Source: Dactylorhiza incarnata
Taxonomy: Eukaryota; Streptophyta; Magnoliopsida; Asparagales; Orchidaceae
DNA: 64,000 bases
Direction of reading: 5' to 3'
NCBI GenBank assembly: GCA_033032865.1
Contig: JAWHQI010000005.1
Span: forward strand, 13,106,001-13,170,000
This document shows positions 32,269 through 43,195 of this stretch, piece by piece (positions within the stretch are counted from its first letter, which is position 1; each line of letters opens with the position of its first letter). Under the pieces are notes generated by a model. It made no database searches and was not told where the DNA came from. It worked only from the letters and a program-made list of their open reading frames with translations. Made by a program: the position numbers and the translations under genes.

Positions 32269-32942
32269 GACATCCCCACCATCTGCATAGTCAAACTCTC
32301 TTGCGAAGCAAGCAAGTTTTCCAGCTCCAGCAATAATGGATTATTGGCCCATCCTTGAATAGAAGTAACAAAGGCCACATAGTCCCTCCACAACCTGTGG
32401 ATTATATGCCTCTTCAGCTTATCTTCTGAGATAGGCTCTTCCGGGTCCAAAGCTGAAATCTCTGCACAGAGGTTCTTCATCTTCAGGAAGAACGTTGATA
32501 TGAACAAGTCACCTTGAGTGGCCTTAGCCAAATTATTCTCCAAAAACTGTAGCCAACCTACATTCTTCTTATTGAACAAGTCATCCAAGGCTGTCCAAAT
32601 CTTAGCAGCTGATCGACATCCAATGATGTGATCAAATAACTCCGATGAGATAGCCCGCTTGAGAGTAAACTCCGCCTTAGCATTAGTTCTACTCCAAGGT
32701 CTCACCAGATGAGCATTCTCACCAGCAGCAACCACTTCTTCAGTTTCTTCTCCACCAACAACCTCCCAGAGGTCCTCGCCCAAAAGAAAGCTCTCCATGC
32801 AAGACTTCCACTTCTTAAAGAAAGTCTGCGTCAGGAGCTCAATACCAAGACCTCTTGCTATTCCTCCTTCCATTGCTATACCAACGATAACTTGTGCTTC
32901 CAGAAATCCAAGCAAGATAACTGCGGCTGGATTACTGCTCAA
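32269..32942 (-). pseudogene. R1 Gag N-terminal part (UBN2-like)
   Basis: The minus-strand frame contains TFFKKWKSCMESFLLGEDLW, AEFTLKRAISSELFDHIIGC, AAKIWTALDDLF and SEDKLKRHIIHRLW, the conserved blocks of a copia Gag capsid. It ends ESLTMQMVGMSV, where R3 inserted; the rest of Gag with the CCHC knuckle is at 14,420-14,680. No ATG opens the first codons (the open frame starts at a TTG near 32,942), so the start is unclear or lost. Confidence 0.88.
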
Positions 32943-32950
32943 ACCTCTAT

Positions 32951-32963
32951 CCCTCTAATACAA
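32951..32963 (-). other. R1 primer-binding site, degenerate
   Basis: The minus strand reads TTGTATTAGAGGG right after the LTR end. It resembles the initiator tRNA-Met complement TGGTATCAGAG with two changes. Confidence 0.6.
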
Positions 32964-33687
32964 TGTTGAAATTCCTCAGATACTTTATTAAGATTTCTGA
33001 GAAGTGGAAAACGGGAACTAGGTTGCAGGAACACTTCAACCATACCAAGCACGAGAATCCAGAACAATGAAGGAATGAGAAAAATCTTGTATTAACTATC
33101 TTTTGTACATTGCGAGGTATGCATGGCGAGACATGATTTACTAGTACACCAAATAAGGAGAAAGAAACAAACTACAAGAAGCTGGCGGTTACAAACTGAG
33201 CCCGCCAAACCGCCCAACTAACAGAGATGTCCGCGCAAACTGCCAAGTTGCCAACCCGCAACTCAACATGCGGACTACCCGTTATTCTAATGCTCATTCA
33301 GTTCGCCCAAGCAAGGCTGCCTGACCGCAATCACTTGGCCACTTCTAACCGCGAACAAGCTGCTGAAGAACTGAATAGAAAATAGTCCGGCAAAGGCAAA
33401 CCACCTACCCGTCGCGGACTGATCCTTATTGAGAGCTGAAATGAGCCAGAGATAATTGCCTTATCGCTAACTGCGACCTACTGCTGCTACCCGCCACTGA
33501 CTACTACCAACTTATCCATTGCGGTCTCCTCTGATCAAATCAGAACCACAAGCAAGCCGCACAACCTGCGAACACAGCAAAGGCAAAAACCCAAACCGCA
33601 CGAACAGAAAAGTTCTATCCACACAATAACTCGTGAACTCTCACTTACAGTTCTTGTCTACTTTATTCGAGCTGGGGGGGCCCTATT
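32964..33687 (-). repeat. R1 5' LTR, R-U5 side
   Basis: It starts TGTTGAAATTCC on the plus strand. It includes a GC-rich tract with CCGCC, GCGGAC and CCGCAA words (33,180-33,610). R5 interrupts it at ctatt (33,683-33,687). The remaining part is at 42,758-43,195. Confidence 0.82.
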
Positions 33688-34399
33688 TGTTGGATCGGTA
33701 GGCGCTCTTAGAGGGGGGGGGGGGTGAATAAGGGTTTTAGAACTTATAATATATTTTGAAAAACTTTGAAAAAGCTTTGATTATTAAACTAAAGAAGATC
33801 AAGACATATCAAGTGAAGTAAAAGTAAAGACATGATTTTATTAACCTGAGAAGCATGATTACACAACTTGATCTCTTATCGAAGCTAGAAATCAAAGCTA
33901 ATAAAAAAGACTCTTTTTGTTTTCTATACCGACTCGTATCCCCACGAACCGGTTGGCTTTAGCCGATCCTTCCCTGGATACGACCTCAAGCCGCTCTAGC
34001 CAACCCTTCCCCGGATATGGCCTCGAGCACCACCTAGACCTACACCCGAGACCTAGTCGCCACACGAGGTGAATTTCTGCCCTAAGTCCTACCCAGACCT
34101 AGTCGCCAACACGAGGCGAATTTACTAAACGATTACAGAAAAGTTGTGAAATGAAAATACAATAATGTAAAACTCCCTCTATGTGGATCTCTTGGAGAAG
34201 TAGACGAAGACGCAGAGTATGATCATAGTCGATGCGGTCTTTCGTCACGATGATGAAGCGTGTTGAAATCTTCTCCACGGATCTCCAGTAGTCTTTATGG
34301 ATTTGTGGGAGTATCTCTTTGAAACTTCCTCTCTATGTTGTGGCACGAAGCTCTGGAATTATGGATCTCTAGAGGCTTCAGAAGACGGATCCAAGGGGT

Positions 34400-34410
34400 C
34401 CTTTTTATAG
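34400..34410 (-). promoter_or_regulatory. R5 TATA box, 3' LTR
   Basis: The minus strand reads CTATAAAAAGG, nine bases from the end of the GCGCTA word array. The 5' LTR copy is at 42,009-42,019. Confidence 0.8.
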
Positions 34411-34418
34411 CCTTGGAG

Positions 34419-34986
34419 CTAGCGTCTGCGCTATCGCTAACGCCGGCGCTATCCCAGTTTAGGAAATATTCTCCTCGTGAGAATCCTTCATTTTAAGCAA
34501 GCCGACCGCCTTCCTCTATTGCTTTGCGCTACCGCCGACGCTACTAGCTACCGCCGGTGCTATCCCAAATTAGGATATGTTTTGCGCGGCAGAATCTTCA
34601 ATCCGAGGAAACAATTCCTCCTTGCCAACTGTGTGCGTCGCTACCTCCTGTGCTATCGGCTACCGCCAGGCGTTATCTCCTTCCATATGTGCTCCCGAAA
34701 TTGCGCTATCATCGCTAGCGCCAGGCGCTAAGTGCTACCGTCGGCGCTAGTGGGAGTACTGTCTTCTGTTTTCATTCGTCGGAATTCATCGGGAGTTCTC
34801 GAGAACATTCGACGAATATAATTGACTTAGCCGCACAATTTCCTTCACAAGTCTGCCTTTTTGACTTCTGTCTGCGTTCGTCGATATTCGTCGGGAGTTC
34901 ACGAGAACATTCGACGAATAGATTTAGCCGCTACCAGTTCGTCGAACGACAGCTAGCGCCTGCGCTAGTGCTACCGCCAGCGCTAA
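34419..34986. promoter_or_regulatory. U3 GCGCTA word array, R5 3' LTR
   Basis: Words such as GCCGGCGCTA, CTAGCGCC and GCGCTATCG occur about 16 times, often as inverted pairs, with a few TTCGTCGAA words (34,800-34,950). The 5' LTR copy spans 42,027-42,590. The same words flank the antisense ORF inside R5 (37,634-37,668 and 38,024-38,083). Confidence 0.7.
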
Positions 34987-35148
34987 TGGAAGATTTGGAT
35001 TTGATGGCTTAACTTTGGGGGCAACCTTCTTATGTAATCCTTGAGCCATGTGGACTTTGTTATCCTGCACACTTAAACACACAAGATCAAATACACATAG
35101 GTTTTGTTATTCTCAAACCTAGGAGATGCGGAAGACCATGTTCCAACA

Positions 35149-35164
35149 TACTCCCCCTTTTGAT
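35149..35164 (-). other. R5 polypurine tract
   Basis: The minus strand reads ATCAAAAGGGGGAGTA directly before the 3' LTR, similar to but not the same as the CAAATAGGGGGAGAT of R3, R4 and R6. Confidence 0.88.
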
Positions 35165-37620
35165 AATAACAAAACCATTAATGATAAATCAGAGCATTAA
35201 TATATATAAGCATGAAGAAACATACTTGTGTGTGTGTGAGAGTGATGACTTAGGATAATGAACGATTTTAGCATTTAGAATTGCTCCCCCTAAATACATG
35301 CTCCCCCTAAGTGAATGCTCTCCTAATATGTAAGCTATCATCTTAATTAAGCATTATAGTTTGATAGTAGATTAATATTTATCATGTTAGTTCTCCCCCT
35401 TTTGTTATTAGCAAAAGCGGGTAAGGAGACATCACTAAAAAGTTGATAAGAGGATAAAAGCATGATCGAGCTTGTAGAGAAGGAAACGATAAGGAGTTTT
35501 AGAATACTTTTCATTTAAATAGATCAGAGTTTGAGTATCTCAACAATTTCATAAATTAGAGTTTGTAGCATAAACAAATGTAATGATTTCCAAGTAACTA
35601 AACTACCCAGACAATATGTCTACACCCTAGCCCCGTACTAAGTGACGGATGGGCATGAGGAGCTGCATACATGCCGTAGGTTGGGGTGTTAGTCCCATAT
35701 GCAAACACTAGACACAACTCAACCTAGCACTCTTTCCCCCCAGTGCCTCGCAAGGCCCCACTGGAACCCTCCCCGGTTAAGGACAAGACCTGACTAGAGA
35801 TAAAGGTTATCTAATGTCTACAACCCTACGCCCCCGCTATGGTGAGAAATGAAGTCATGGATAATAATTATTGGAAACATATAAGCTTTTTAAATCTAAT
35901 GACATAGCCTATGGATTTATATTTTTATTTGAATTTATGAAACCACTCACATAGCTATTTTGAAATCCATTCATAAATCAGAATTTTTAGCATTACAATA
36001 TTTTCATAGAAATAAATCAGAGTTTTTTAGCAAAAAGATTCATGTTAAAAGCAACCAATATAAAGTTTACCACGCAAGTCTACAACTTGTTGCAAGAAAG
36101 GAATTTGAAGATTCAAGTGATGATGCACACAAAATGAAAGACTTTAAATAGGCATAAAAGTGCAAGGTAAAACAATTATATGGTGATGATGCGGAAGACT
36201 TATAGAAATACAAGAAACATCTTATTGTAATGATGATCCATAAAAAGATATATGAGTTAAATTTCATAAAGAAGATGTTTTTGTAAATCATTGTTCAATT
36301 AAAAATCTTCAATAATGTAACCAAGCATGAAATGATGTAATCAAAAGATTACTAAAATGTTACTTTAATTCACAATTTCAAAACATACCAAACATTGTAG
36401 AAAGCATGCTAGGTTATCTAGCGCATTTCATAAGTGAAGAGTAGTATAGAATTAGCATTAGGATCCAATACTCATGAGAAGAAGTGTTATGGAAGATAAT
36501 GATGTGCACATAAGTGTATTTTGAATAGAGTAAACAAATGTTTTAATCAAAAATACAAGTAATATGTAGAGAAAAGAGCACAATAAAACACAAATAATTT
36601 TACTTCCACTCACTTCAATGCACAAAAAAATGTACAACTACCAAGGTGCTTTGCACACACATTGCTCATTAAGACTTATCAGGGTGCAAAGTAGTGCTTG
36701 GGGGATCGCATAATTTTATTCTTAAATATTGATTTTTTATTGTGATCTGGTGTACTTAAGAATAAGTGGTGTTTATTTTGAAAGAAAGTTATGGTTTGCA
36801 CAAGATACTTTACTATTCTTTCCAAGGTGCTCAACCTCACAACGCTTATTAAGACTTATCAGGAGGTTCAAGTAGTGCTTGGTGGAGTTATCTTTGTCAC
36901 TTTATTTTATGATTTTGTTTTGTACAAAGTTCTCCGAATACACTTGTTTTGCAAACCAATATAATTTATAAGAAAGATAACCACTTTCTTAACTTTTAAA
37001 AGTGCAAATAAAGGAGTGTAGGTAAGATACTTGTGCAATTTTAATTCATTGTTACTATTACAAAACATACACAAGCATTCTTAGATTAAACACAAATGTA
37101 GACAATGCCAAAATAAGTGAGTGAATAAAGATCATTATCAAATATAAAATATTTACTCATACTTAGAGGCATGCTACGCTTAGTTCTACACAACTTTTTC
37201 AATATAATTGATGCACATATTAATAGATATATCAAAGCGTGATGAAAGCAATGTTCAAAGTAGTTTGAAAAGATAAATTGCAACATTATAGAAGTTCTAA
37301 ATAATAGATTAAATCATGCTTGATTTTCATAGGAAAATCCATACCATTTTTTTTATAGTTTGTGTTTTATATTTTTGTATTTGATTTTTGCAAACAGATA
37401 AAAGCATATTTTTGTAATTTTGGCTTTTGTATTTTTGTATTTGATTTTTGCATAAAATATGACAAAAAAAAGGAAAAACATATTTTTTGTAATTTGGTTT
37501 TTGTAGTTTTGTATTTGATTTTTCAAAAATTAAAGAAAAAACAGAAGTGCAAAACCAAATAGTAAATATAGATGAGTATATTTTTAGGTATTTTATAGAA
37601 TTTTATTTTTATTAAAAATC
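35165..37620. other. R5 3' spacer, no gene seen
   Basis: AT-rich sequence without convincing coding frames. Extra purine-tract-like CTCCCCCTAA words occur at 35,284-35,315 and 35,394-35,401. A GC-richer segment lies at 35,610-35,850. An imperfect duplication of about 65 bp is at 36,639-36,706 and 36,820-36,886. Three copies of a 60-80-bp AT-rich unit (TTTTGTATTTGATTTTTGCA) lie at 37,361-37,530. Confidence 0.7.
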
Positions 37621-38123
37621 AGAAGGGTGTGATACCGCCGGCGCTAGTGATAGCGCTGGCGCTATCGAGCCATTAGTTAAATCCCGATTTTTTTAATTTT
37701 CGCCATTTTCAATCACCCTCTCCGGTAAAACCCTAGAAGACGACCCAGCCCACGCGTAGATCTGAGGTAAATCTTCATCCTTTTTTATGTTTTTTGTTTT
37801 AAAACTTGATTTTGATGTTAGAGATGAAGATATTTGAGGTTTTTAGGTGGATTTAGAAACTACATCTAGCAATGGTTGATTTTCTTCAAGATTAGAGTTT
37901 TTTTATGAGGATTTTGGTTTTGATCTTGATTTTTATGTGGATTTCTTGCATCTAGTAATCTAGGATCTGAAAGTGTTTTAATTTTTAAGGAGATTTTTTA
38001 CTATTTCAGATGAGAGGAGTAGTGTCGGCGCTACAGTAGACGTTATTGATAACGCCGGGCGCTATTGATAGCGCTGGCGCTTGTAACGGTTGCTTAATTT
38101 TTAAATTTTTCTTGTATGTGCAG
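37621..38123 (+). promoter_or_regulatory. Promoter-like region and 5'-UTR intron of R5 antisense ORF
   Basis: At 37,634-37,668 the LTR words GCCGGCGCTA and GCGCTGGCGCTATCG appear. A telo-box-like AAACCCTAG follows at 37,728-37,736, then a likely donor CTGAG/GTAAAT (intron from 37,767) and acceptor TGTGCAG (to 38,123) right before ATG at 38,124. The 357-bp intron is T-rich and itself holds GCGCTA words (38,024-38,083). No clear TATA box is seen. Splicing and promoter use are inferred. Confidence 0.58.
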
Positions 38124-39185
38124 ATGGCACCTGGATCTAAGGGTAAGAAAACAGCAGAGCTGGCCATGGAAGCAGCTATTGTAGGTGTTCCATATGTCGT
38201 AGAGTTCGACTTGCCACGCCACTATCACGTCATGCAGTTATTTGCTACTTCCGAGGTGTCGAATTTATTTAGTTCTGATGGATTTTCTTCGGAGTTAGTG
38301 CGGGATTTTTATACACACTTGGAAGACCCATCACAGACCAGGCTGGATGGAGGAGTGCAGTCACAGGTGCAAGGACAAGTGGTGACCATTACCCATGAAC
38401 TACTGAGGCTCGTGTTTGGATTGTCCCAGCATTCTAATCGGTTGGAGATTGTGGAGAGGTTCAGGGTGGACAGAGATTGGACTCAGGTGAACATGGTGCT
38501 ACATAATAAGGAATGCAGAAGTCTGATCTCGTCTGTGTCGACACTCACCGTGGATGCCCTAATTGTTCAGGATGTATTACGCCACACAATTATGCTGAAG
38601 TTGGGTGACACAGCAAAGGTCACAGCCCAGCTCAGTTATGTCACTTATTTTATTTTGGAGGAGGAGAAGTTCGACGTGGCTGACTTATTACTTTCTCTGA
38701 TTTGCTATTCCTACAAGTTGCAGCAACCTTCCCGTCATAGATACAACAACTTGCCCCTGGGCGGCATCATACATCGGGTGATTCAGATGATGTATCCTTC
38801 TATTAAAATGGGTTTCTACTTGATAGATTGCTACCCTCCTATCTATAGTACTTCTCACTTGAGAGCATCATTCATCCCGGATGAGCCATCGACATCTACT
38901 CGACCACCACTCCGGCGAGGAGCGTCATCTCGAGGAGCTCGAGATGATTCATTTGGGTCATTTCAAGAGGATATGGGAGAGCGGATGGCAAAAGTGGAGA
39001 AGGATGTTTCAGGGATAAAGAAGATGGTGAAGTTTATGATCAAGGCCTTAAAGCTAAAACCATCAACACCGGAGCGGAGGGAGTGGGACAGTCCAGATCA
39101 GGAGCCGCCCCGTCATTCGACTCGGAAGGCTCGCAGAAGGCACTCCTCAAGTCCTAGTGTGGAGGAGATAGATGAGGATGAGTAG
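38124..39185 (+). CDS. R5 antisense ORF (plant transposon protein-like)
   Basis: 353 codons from ATG at 38,124 (MAPGSKGKKTAELAMEAA), uninterrupted, on the strand opposite to the element's Gag. The upstream in-frame extension to 38,046 is probably intron. Residues about 20-250 form a helical domain (VVEFDLPRHYHVMQLF, VRDFYTHLEDPSQTR, ITHELLRLVFGLSQH, VTYFILEEEKFDVADLLLSL) like the putative plant transposon protein domain seen in R4 and R6. It is followed by a Ser/Arg-rich stretch, a short coiled coil (MAKVEKDVSGIKKMVKFMIK) and a basic tail with RKARRRHSSSP, a possible nuclear signal. It is the only accessory ORF here without a stop. Its role is unknown. Confidence 0.82.
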   Translation: MAPGSKGKKTAELAMEAAIVGVPYVVEFDLPRHYHVMQLFATSEVSNLFSSDGFSSELVRDFYTHLEDPSQTRLDGGVQSQVQGQVVTITHELLRLVFGLSQHSNRLEIVERFRVDRDWTQVNMVLHNKECRSLISSVSTLTVDALIVQDVLRHTIMLKLGDTAKVTAQLSYVTYFILEEEKFDVADLLLSLICYSYKLQQPSRHRYNNLPLGGIIHRVIQMMYPSIKMGFYLIDCYPPIYSTSHLRASFIPDEPSTSTRPPLRRGASSRGARDDSFGSFQEDMGERMAKVEKDVSGIKKMVKFMIKALKLKPSTPERREWDSPDQEPPRHSTRKARRRHSSSPSVEEIDEDE

Positions 39186-39797
39186 GTAGGAAGGTCCGAG
39201 GGGAATGCATTTCAGTGTTTGTAATAATACAGGAGTTTGAACCTATGTTTTTAGATGTTGTTTGATTTTGTTATCTTTGGATGTTTGATTATTTTATCTG
39301 ATCCTTCTTTGGTAGTTTTGTTTTATGTTTTATTTATAATTTTTGAAGTCATGAAGTGGAGATGTTTAGCATATTTTTGAAATCCTAAGATTAGATAATT
39401 TAATACCTCATAGAAGATTTTGAATAATATATAAATAATAACTAGTCACCAAAAAAGGATATGATTTTGAATTTTGATTAATTTGAAATATCTTATAGCA
39501 AATTTAGAGTTTGATTCATATGGATAATATAAGATATTTAGAGGCAATGAATATAAGAATAAAAGATAGGTCATCAAAATAAAATATGATTTTGAGTTTT
39601 GATCAATTTGATTTTATAAATATATTGAGCTTTTAAGAGATAAAATCATATTCTTAATACTGTATAGGATGACCATGACATGATAGATCAAAAGAAATAA
39701 GAAAACAAGAAAAATTAAAAGACATGAAAGCATATCATGAAGTAGAACTTTGTATATTTCATTTTGAAAGGATTCTACTTCATGCAATTGATGATAC
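39186..39797. other. R5 middle spacer
   Basis: AT-rich with no gene. Imperfect repeats with TTTTGATTAATTTGA and AAATATGATTTTGA words occur at 39,450-39,610. Protease and the rest of pol would be expected here in a complete SIRE element, but no trace was seen. Confidence 0.65.
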
Positions 39798-41251
39798 CTA
39801 ATGAATAAGAGTTTTAGGTATCCAAAGGGGACCATGAGGGATGGTTCCTTTGGGTACCCAAATATAGCGAGATGGATTTTGGGGAGACAAGTACGAATGG
39901 ACACTTTCAAGTGGAGTTAATGTTTCATCTTTAATTTTGGGTCTCCACTCATACTTAGGTTTAATATTATAATTTTGCATTAAATTTCCATATTCATTAA
40001 ACTTAGACTTAAAATAATGATGACATTTGAAATCATTTTTCATAGGAAATTTTTGCAAATTTGATTTTACTTTAGGAGATACGTAATTTTGTAAATAATG
40101 GTGATTTTGATTTAGATTAACAAATCATGTATGTTCCTTACTCCCATTATTAAACTTAGTTAAGATGTTCATATTCATATTCAACTTATTTTTAGATATA
40201 GTTTGATATTGTGAATTTATATTTACAATTTTCATAAGCAAGTTGATTTTTGATTTTAATTCATCATTCTTGATCTTTAAATTATGTCTAGCTTTATTAT
40301 AAGCGATTGTGCTATTTTTAAGAGTTGAAACAATTGAATCTATATGATCTTGATAGTTATTTCTATATTCATCAAATGTTTCATCCATCTCTTTAATTTC
40401 AATTTTATAGTCTTTGCACTTAGCACAATCATTTATCAAAGATGAATTTTCTAAACATAATTTTTTTTTGTTCTCTTATCAAAAGAAGTTCCTTTTCAAG
40501 TTCCTTGCATTTTTCTTTTAAGTCATCAAATTTCATACAAGGTGTAGTGTTTTCAACTAAGGAACCATGGATAGAACTAGATAAATTTGAATTTGATTGT
40601 TTATTAATTTTTGCCTTTAAATTTTTATTTTCTAAGCGCAAATGTTTATTAGCATTTTTTAATTTCTTAATTTTGCGCTTTGTAGTTTGAAGCAACTGTA
40701 ATGTAGAAATAGAAGTACAGAAAATGGGATTTGATTTCCTTACATTGCTTTCAGGAGAGGCACGATTTGAGCATATCGTTTCTTTTACATCTTTTTGGCA
40801 CTCCTCTTCCGAAGACAGTACTTCTTCTTCTTTTCTATTTAATGTGTGCTCCATTGATCCGTCATGAGAGGAGCATTCTTGAAGACTTGTGCAAGCTTGC
40901 ATATTCTTCGGTTCTTGCGATTGTTCCATACCTGTAGAAGGAGAATTATACATTTCTTCAAGAAATTTCCATACTTTGTATGCACTAGAAAAACAATATA
41001 TTAATTTGAAAATATCTTGGGATAAAGCACAAAAAATATAATGCATAGCTTTTGCATTTAGGTGACGCTCTTGTTTATTTGATTCGTCCGCTGGTCTAAC
41101 TATTATTATATCCCATGCATTGATATCTAAACTTTTCCATTAATAATTTCCACCCTTCATAATTTCTCCCTTCGAATAAAGGTGGTTTAGGAGATTTTTC
41201 TTCTTCATAAAAATTTACCCCACTAGTAGAAGCGAGATCATGAGACGCCAT
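39798..41251 (-). pseudogene. R5 Gag remnant
   Basis: The start is an ATG at 41,249-41,251 (MASHDLASTSG), 36 bp from the primer site. PPLFEGRNYEGWK and then, after a shift near 41,110, YIFCALSQDIFK and AYKVWKFLEEMYNSP are copia Gag capsid blocks. A long Lys/Asn-rich coiled coil follows (40,450-40,700 and 40,125-40,440). The C-terminal KYEWRPKIK and RYIWVPKGTIPHG motifs match SIRE-type Gag just before pol. At least two frame changes (near 41,110 and 40,430) and one before 40,060 break it. No intact CCHC knuckle was found (only CAKCKDYKIE). Confidence 0.82.
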
Positions 41252-41287
41252 TATTCCCGGTTGTTAAGCCGATTTGGAATAACCTCG

Positions 41288-41299
41288 CTTTGATACCAC
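41288..41299 (-). other. R5 primer-binding site, initiator tRNA-Met type
   Basis: The minus strand reads TGGTATCAAAGC two bases inside the LTR, one change from the initiator tRNA-Met complement TGGTATCAGAGC. Confidence 0.9.
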
Positions 41300-41301
41300 T
41301 T

Positions 41302-42752
41302 GTTGGATCGGTAGGCTCCCTTAGAGGGGGGTGAATAAGGGTTTTAGAACTTATAATATATTTTGAAAAACTTTGAAAAAGCTTTGATTATTAAACTAAA
41401 GAAGATCAAGACATATCAAGTGAAGTAAAAGTAAAGACATGATTTTATTAACTTGAGAAGCATGATTACACAACTTGATCTCTTATCGAAGCTAGAAATC
41501 AAAGCTAATAGAAAAAGACTCTTTTTGTTTTCTATACCGACTCGTATGCCCACGAACCGGTTGGCTTTAGCCGATCCTTCCCCGGATACGGCCTCAAGCC
41601 GCTCTAGCCAACCCTTCCCCGGATATGGCCTCTAGCACCCCCTAGACCTACACCCAAGACCTAGTCACCAACACGAGGCGAATTTCTGCACTAAGTCCTA
41701 CCCAGACCTAGTCGCCAACACGAGGCGAATTTACTAAACAATTACAGAAAAGATGTGAAATGAAAAGACAATAATGTAAAACTCCCTCTATGTGGATCTC
41801 TTGGAAAAGTAGACGAAGACGCAGAGTATGATCGTAGTCGATGCGGTCTTTCGTCACGATGATGAAGCGTGTTGAAATCTTCTCCATGGATCTCCTTTAG
41901 TCTTTATGGATTTGTGGGAGTATCTCTTTGAAACTTCCTCTCTATGTTGTGGCACAAAGCTTTGGAATTCTGGATCTCTAGAGGCTTCAGAAGACAGATC
42001 CAAAGGGTCCTTTTTATAGCCTTGGAGCTAGCGCCTGCGCTATCGCTAACGCCGGCGCTATCCCAGTTTAGGAAATATTCTCCGCGTGAGAATCCTTCAT
42101 TTTAAGCAAGCCGAACGCCTTCCTCTATTGCTTTGCGCTATCGCCGGCGCTACTAGCTACCGCCAGCGCTATCCCAAATTAGGACATGTTTTGAGCCGCA
42201 GAATCTTCAATCAGAGGAAACAATTCCTCCTTGCCAACTGTGTGCGTCGCTACCGCCTGCGCTATCGGCTACCGCCAGGCGTTATGTCCTTCCATATGTG
42301 CTCCCGAAATTGCGCTATCATCACTAGCGCTAGGCGCTAAGTGCTACCGCCGGCGCTAGTGGGAGTACTGTCTTCTGTTTTCATTCGTTGGAATTCGTTG
42401 GGAGTTCTTGAGAACATTCGACGAATTGGCTTAGCCGCACAATTTCCTTCACAAGTCTGCCTTTTTGACTTCTATCTGCGTTCGTCGATATTCGTCCGGA
42501 GTTCACGAGAACATTCGACGAATAGACTTAGCCGCTAACAGTTCGTCGAACGACAGCTAGCGCCTGTGCTAGTGCTACTGCCAGCGCTAGTGGAAGATTT
42601 GGATTTGATGGCTCAACTTTGGGGGCAACCTTCTTATGTAATCCTTGAGTCATGTGGACTTTGTTATCCTGCACAATTAAACACACAAGATCAAATACAC
42701 ATAGGTTTTGTTATTCTCAAACCTAGGAGATGCGGAAGACCATGTTCCAACA
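41302..42752 (-). repeat. R5 5' LTR
   Basis: 1,451 bp, nearly identical to the 3' LTR by eye; most of the length difference is the G-run near the start and a few small indels in U3. TATA is at 42,009-42,019 and the GCGCTA words at 42,027-42,590. Confidence 0.94.
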
Positions 42753-43195
42753 CTATTTATAGTAGAGGTGAGGAGTGCGGTCACCGCCTACAACTATAGG
42801 ATAACCGCCAAAATCAACAACAGCGGGTAGCATACAACCCGCACGCCTTGCTGAGATAACCCTATCGAATAGTTTGCTGACTCTACGACAAGACGCGCGG
42901 ACAAACCGCAGAACCTCAGCAACACCAATAGCAACATGTCAGCCTGCGAGCATAGATCTGGTCATAGCTCTAATATCTAGTGATAACCACGGATACTAAC
43001 CTCTCGCATACTACTAGAGACCAGACCCCAGATATCCGGAAGATCAAGGCCACCAATAACAGGCTAACCGCCAGTCCACTGCGGGAATACAACCTGCGCG
43101 TGTTCATACCAGACTGCCCGACCTTCGTGGTTTACTAGGCCGCCCGGTCCGATGCCCAGACTGCCCGACCTCCACTTACACTTTAAATTTCAACA
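42753..43195 (-). repeat. R1 5' LTR, U3 side
   Basis: After the duplicated ctatt, the minus strand of 42,753-42,762 reads CTATAAATAG, the R1 TATA box that R5 landed on. Upstream (42,776-43,172) are many CCGCC, GCGGGTA and CCCGC words, the R1 version of the U3 array. It ends AATTTCAACA at 43,195. Confidence 0.82.

Larger units (their letters stand above)
33688..35148 (-). repeat. R5 3' LTR
   Basis: 1,461 bp, from TGTTGGATCGG to TTCCAACA on the plus strand. It has a G-run of about 12 before GTGAATAAGG (six in the other LTR), a TATA box (34,400-34,410) and a GCGCTA word array (34,419-34,986). Confidence 0.94.
33688..42752 (-). mobile_element. R5: SIRE-like element without pol, with antisense ORF
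   Basis: LTRs at 33,688-35,148 and 41,302-42,752 have a perfect TSD ctatt (33,683-33,687 and 42,753-42,757). The primer site next to the right LTR and the purine tract next to the left LTR show minus orientation. The interior has a broken Gag at the 5' end, no protease, integrase, RT or RNase H, a plus-strand (antisense) ORF at 38,124-39,185 and AT-rich spacers. It must have moved with proteins from another element. The insertion point is the TATA box of the R1 5' LTR. Confidence 0.94.
1..43195 (-). mobile_element. R1: decayed Ty1/copia element, split by R2, R3 and R5
   Basis: Read on the minus strand, the pieces come in copia order: 5' LTR (32,964-33,687 plus 42,758-43,195), primer site, Gag, CCHC knuckle, protease, GAG-pre-integrase, integrase and reverse transcriptase, running off the left edge before RNase H and the 3' LTR. 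Removing the three inserted elements restores continuous protein homology across each junction. The 5' LTR has inverted ends TGTTGAAATT and AATTTCAACA and a joined length near 1,162 bp. Frames are broken many times, so this is a dead copy. The lineage within Ty1/copia (Tork or Angela type is possible) was not settled. Confidence 0.88.

Noticed and set aside
38046..38123. Upstream start of the R5 antisense ORF
   Set aside because: The extra 26 codons include a T-rich stretch ending in TGTGCAG right before an ATG, which is better read as an intron end.
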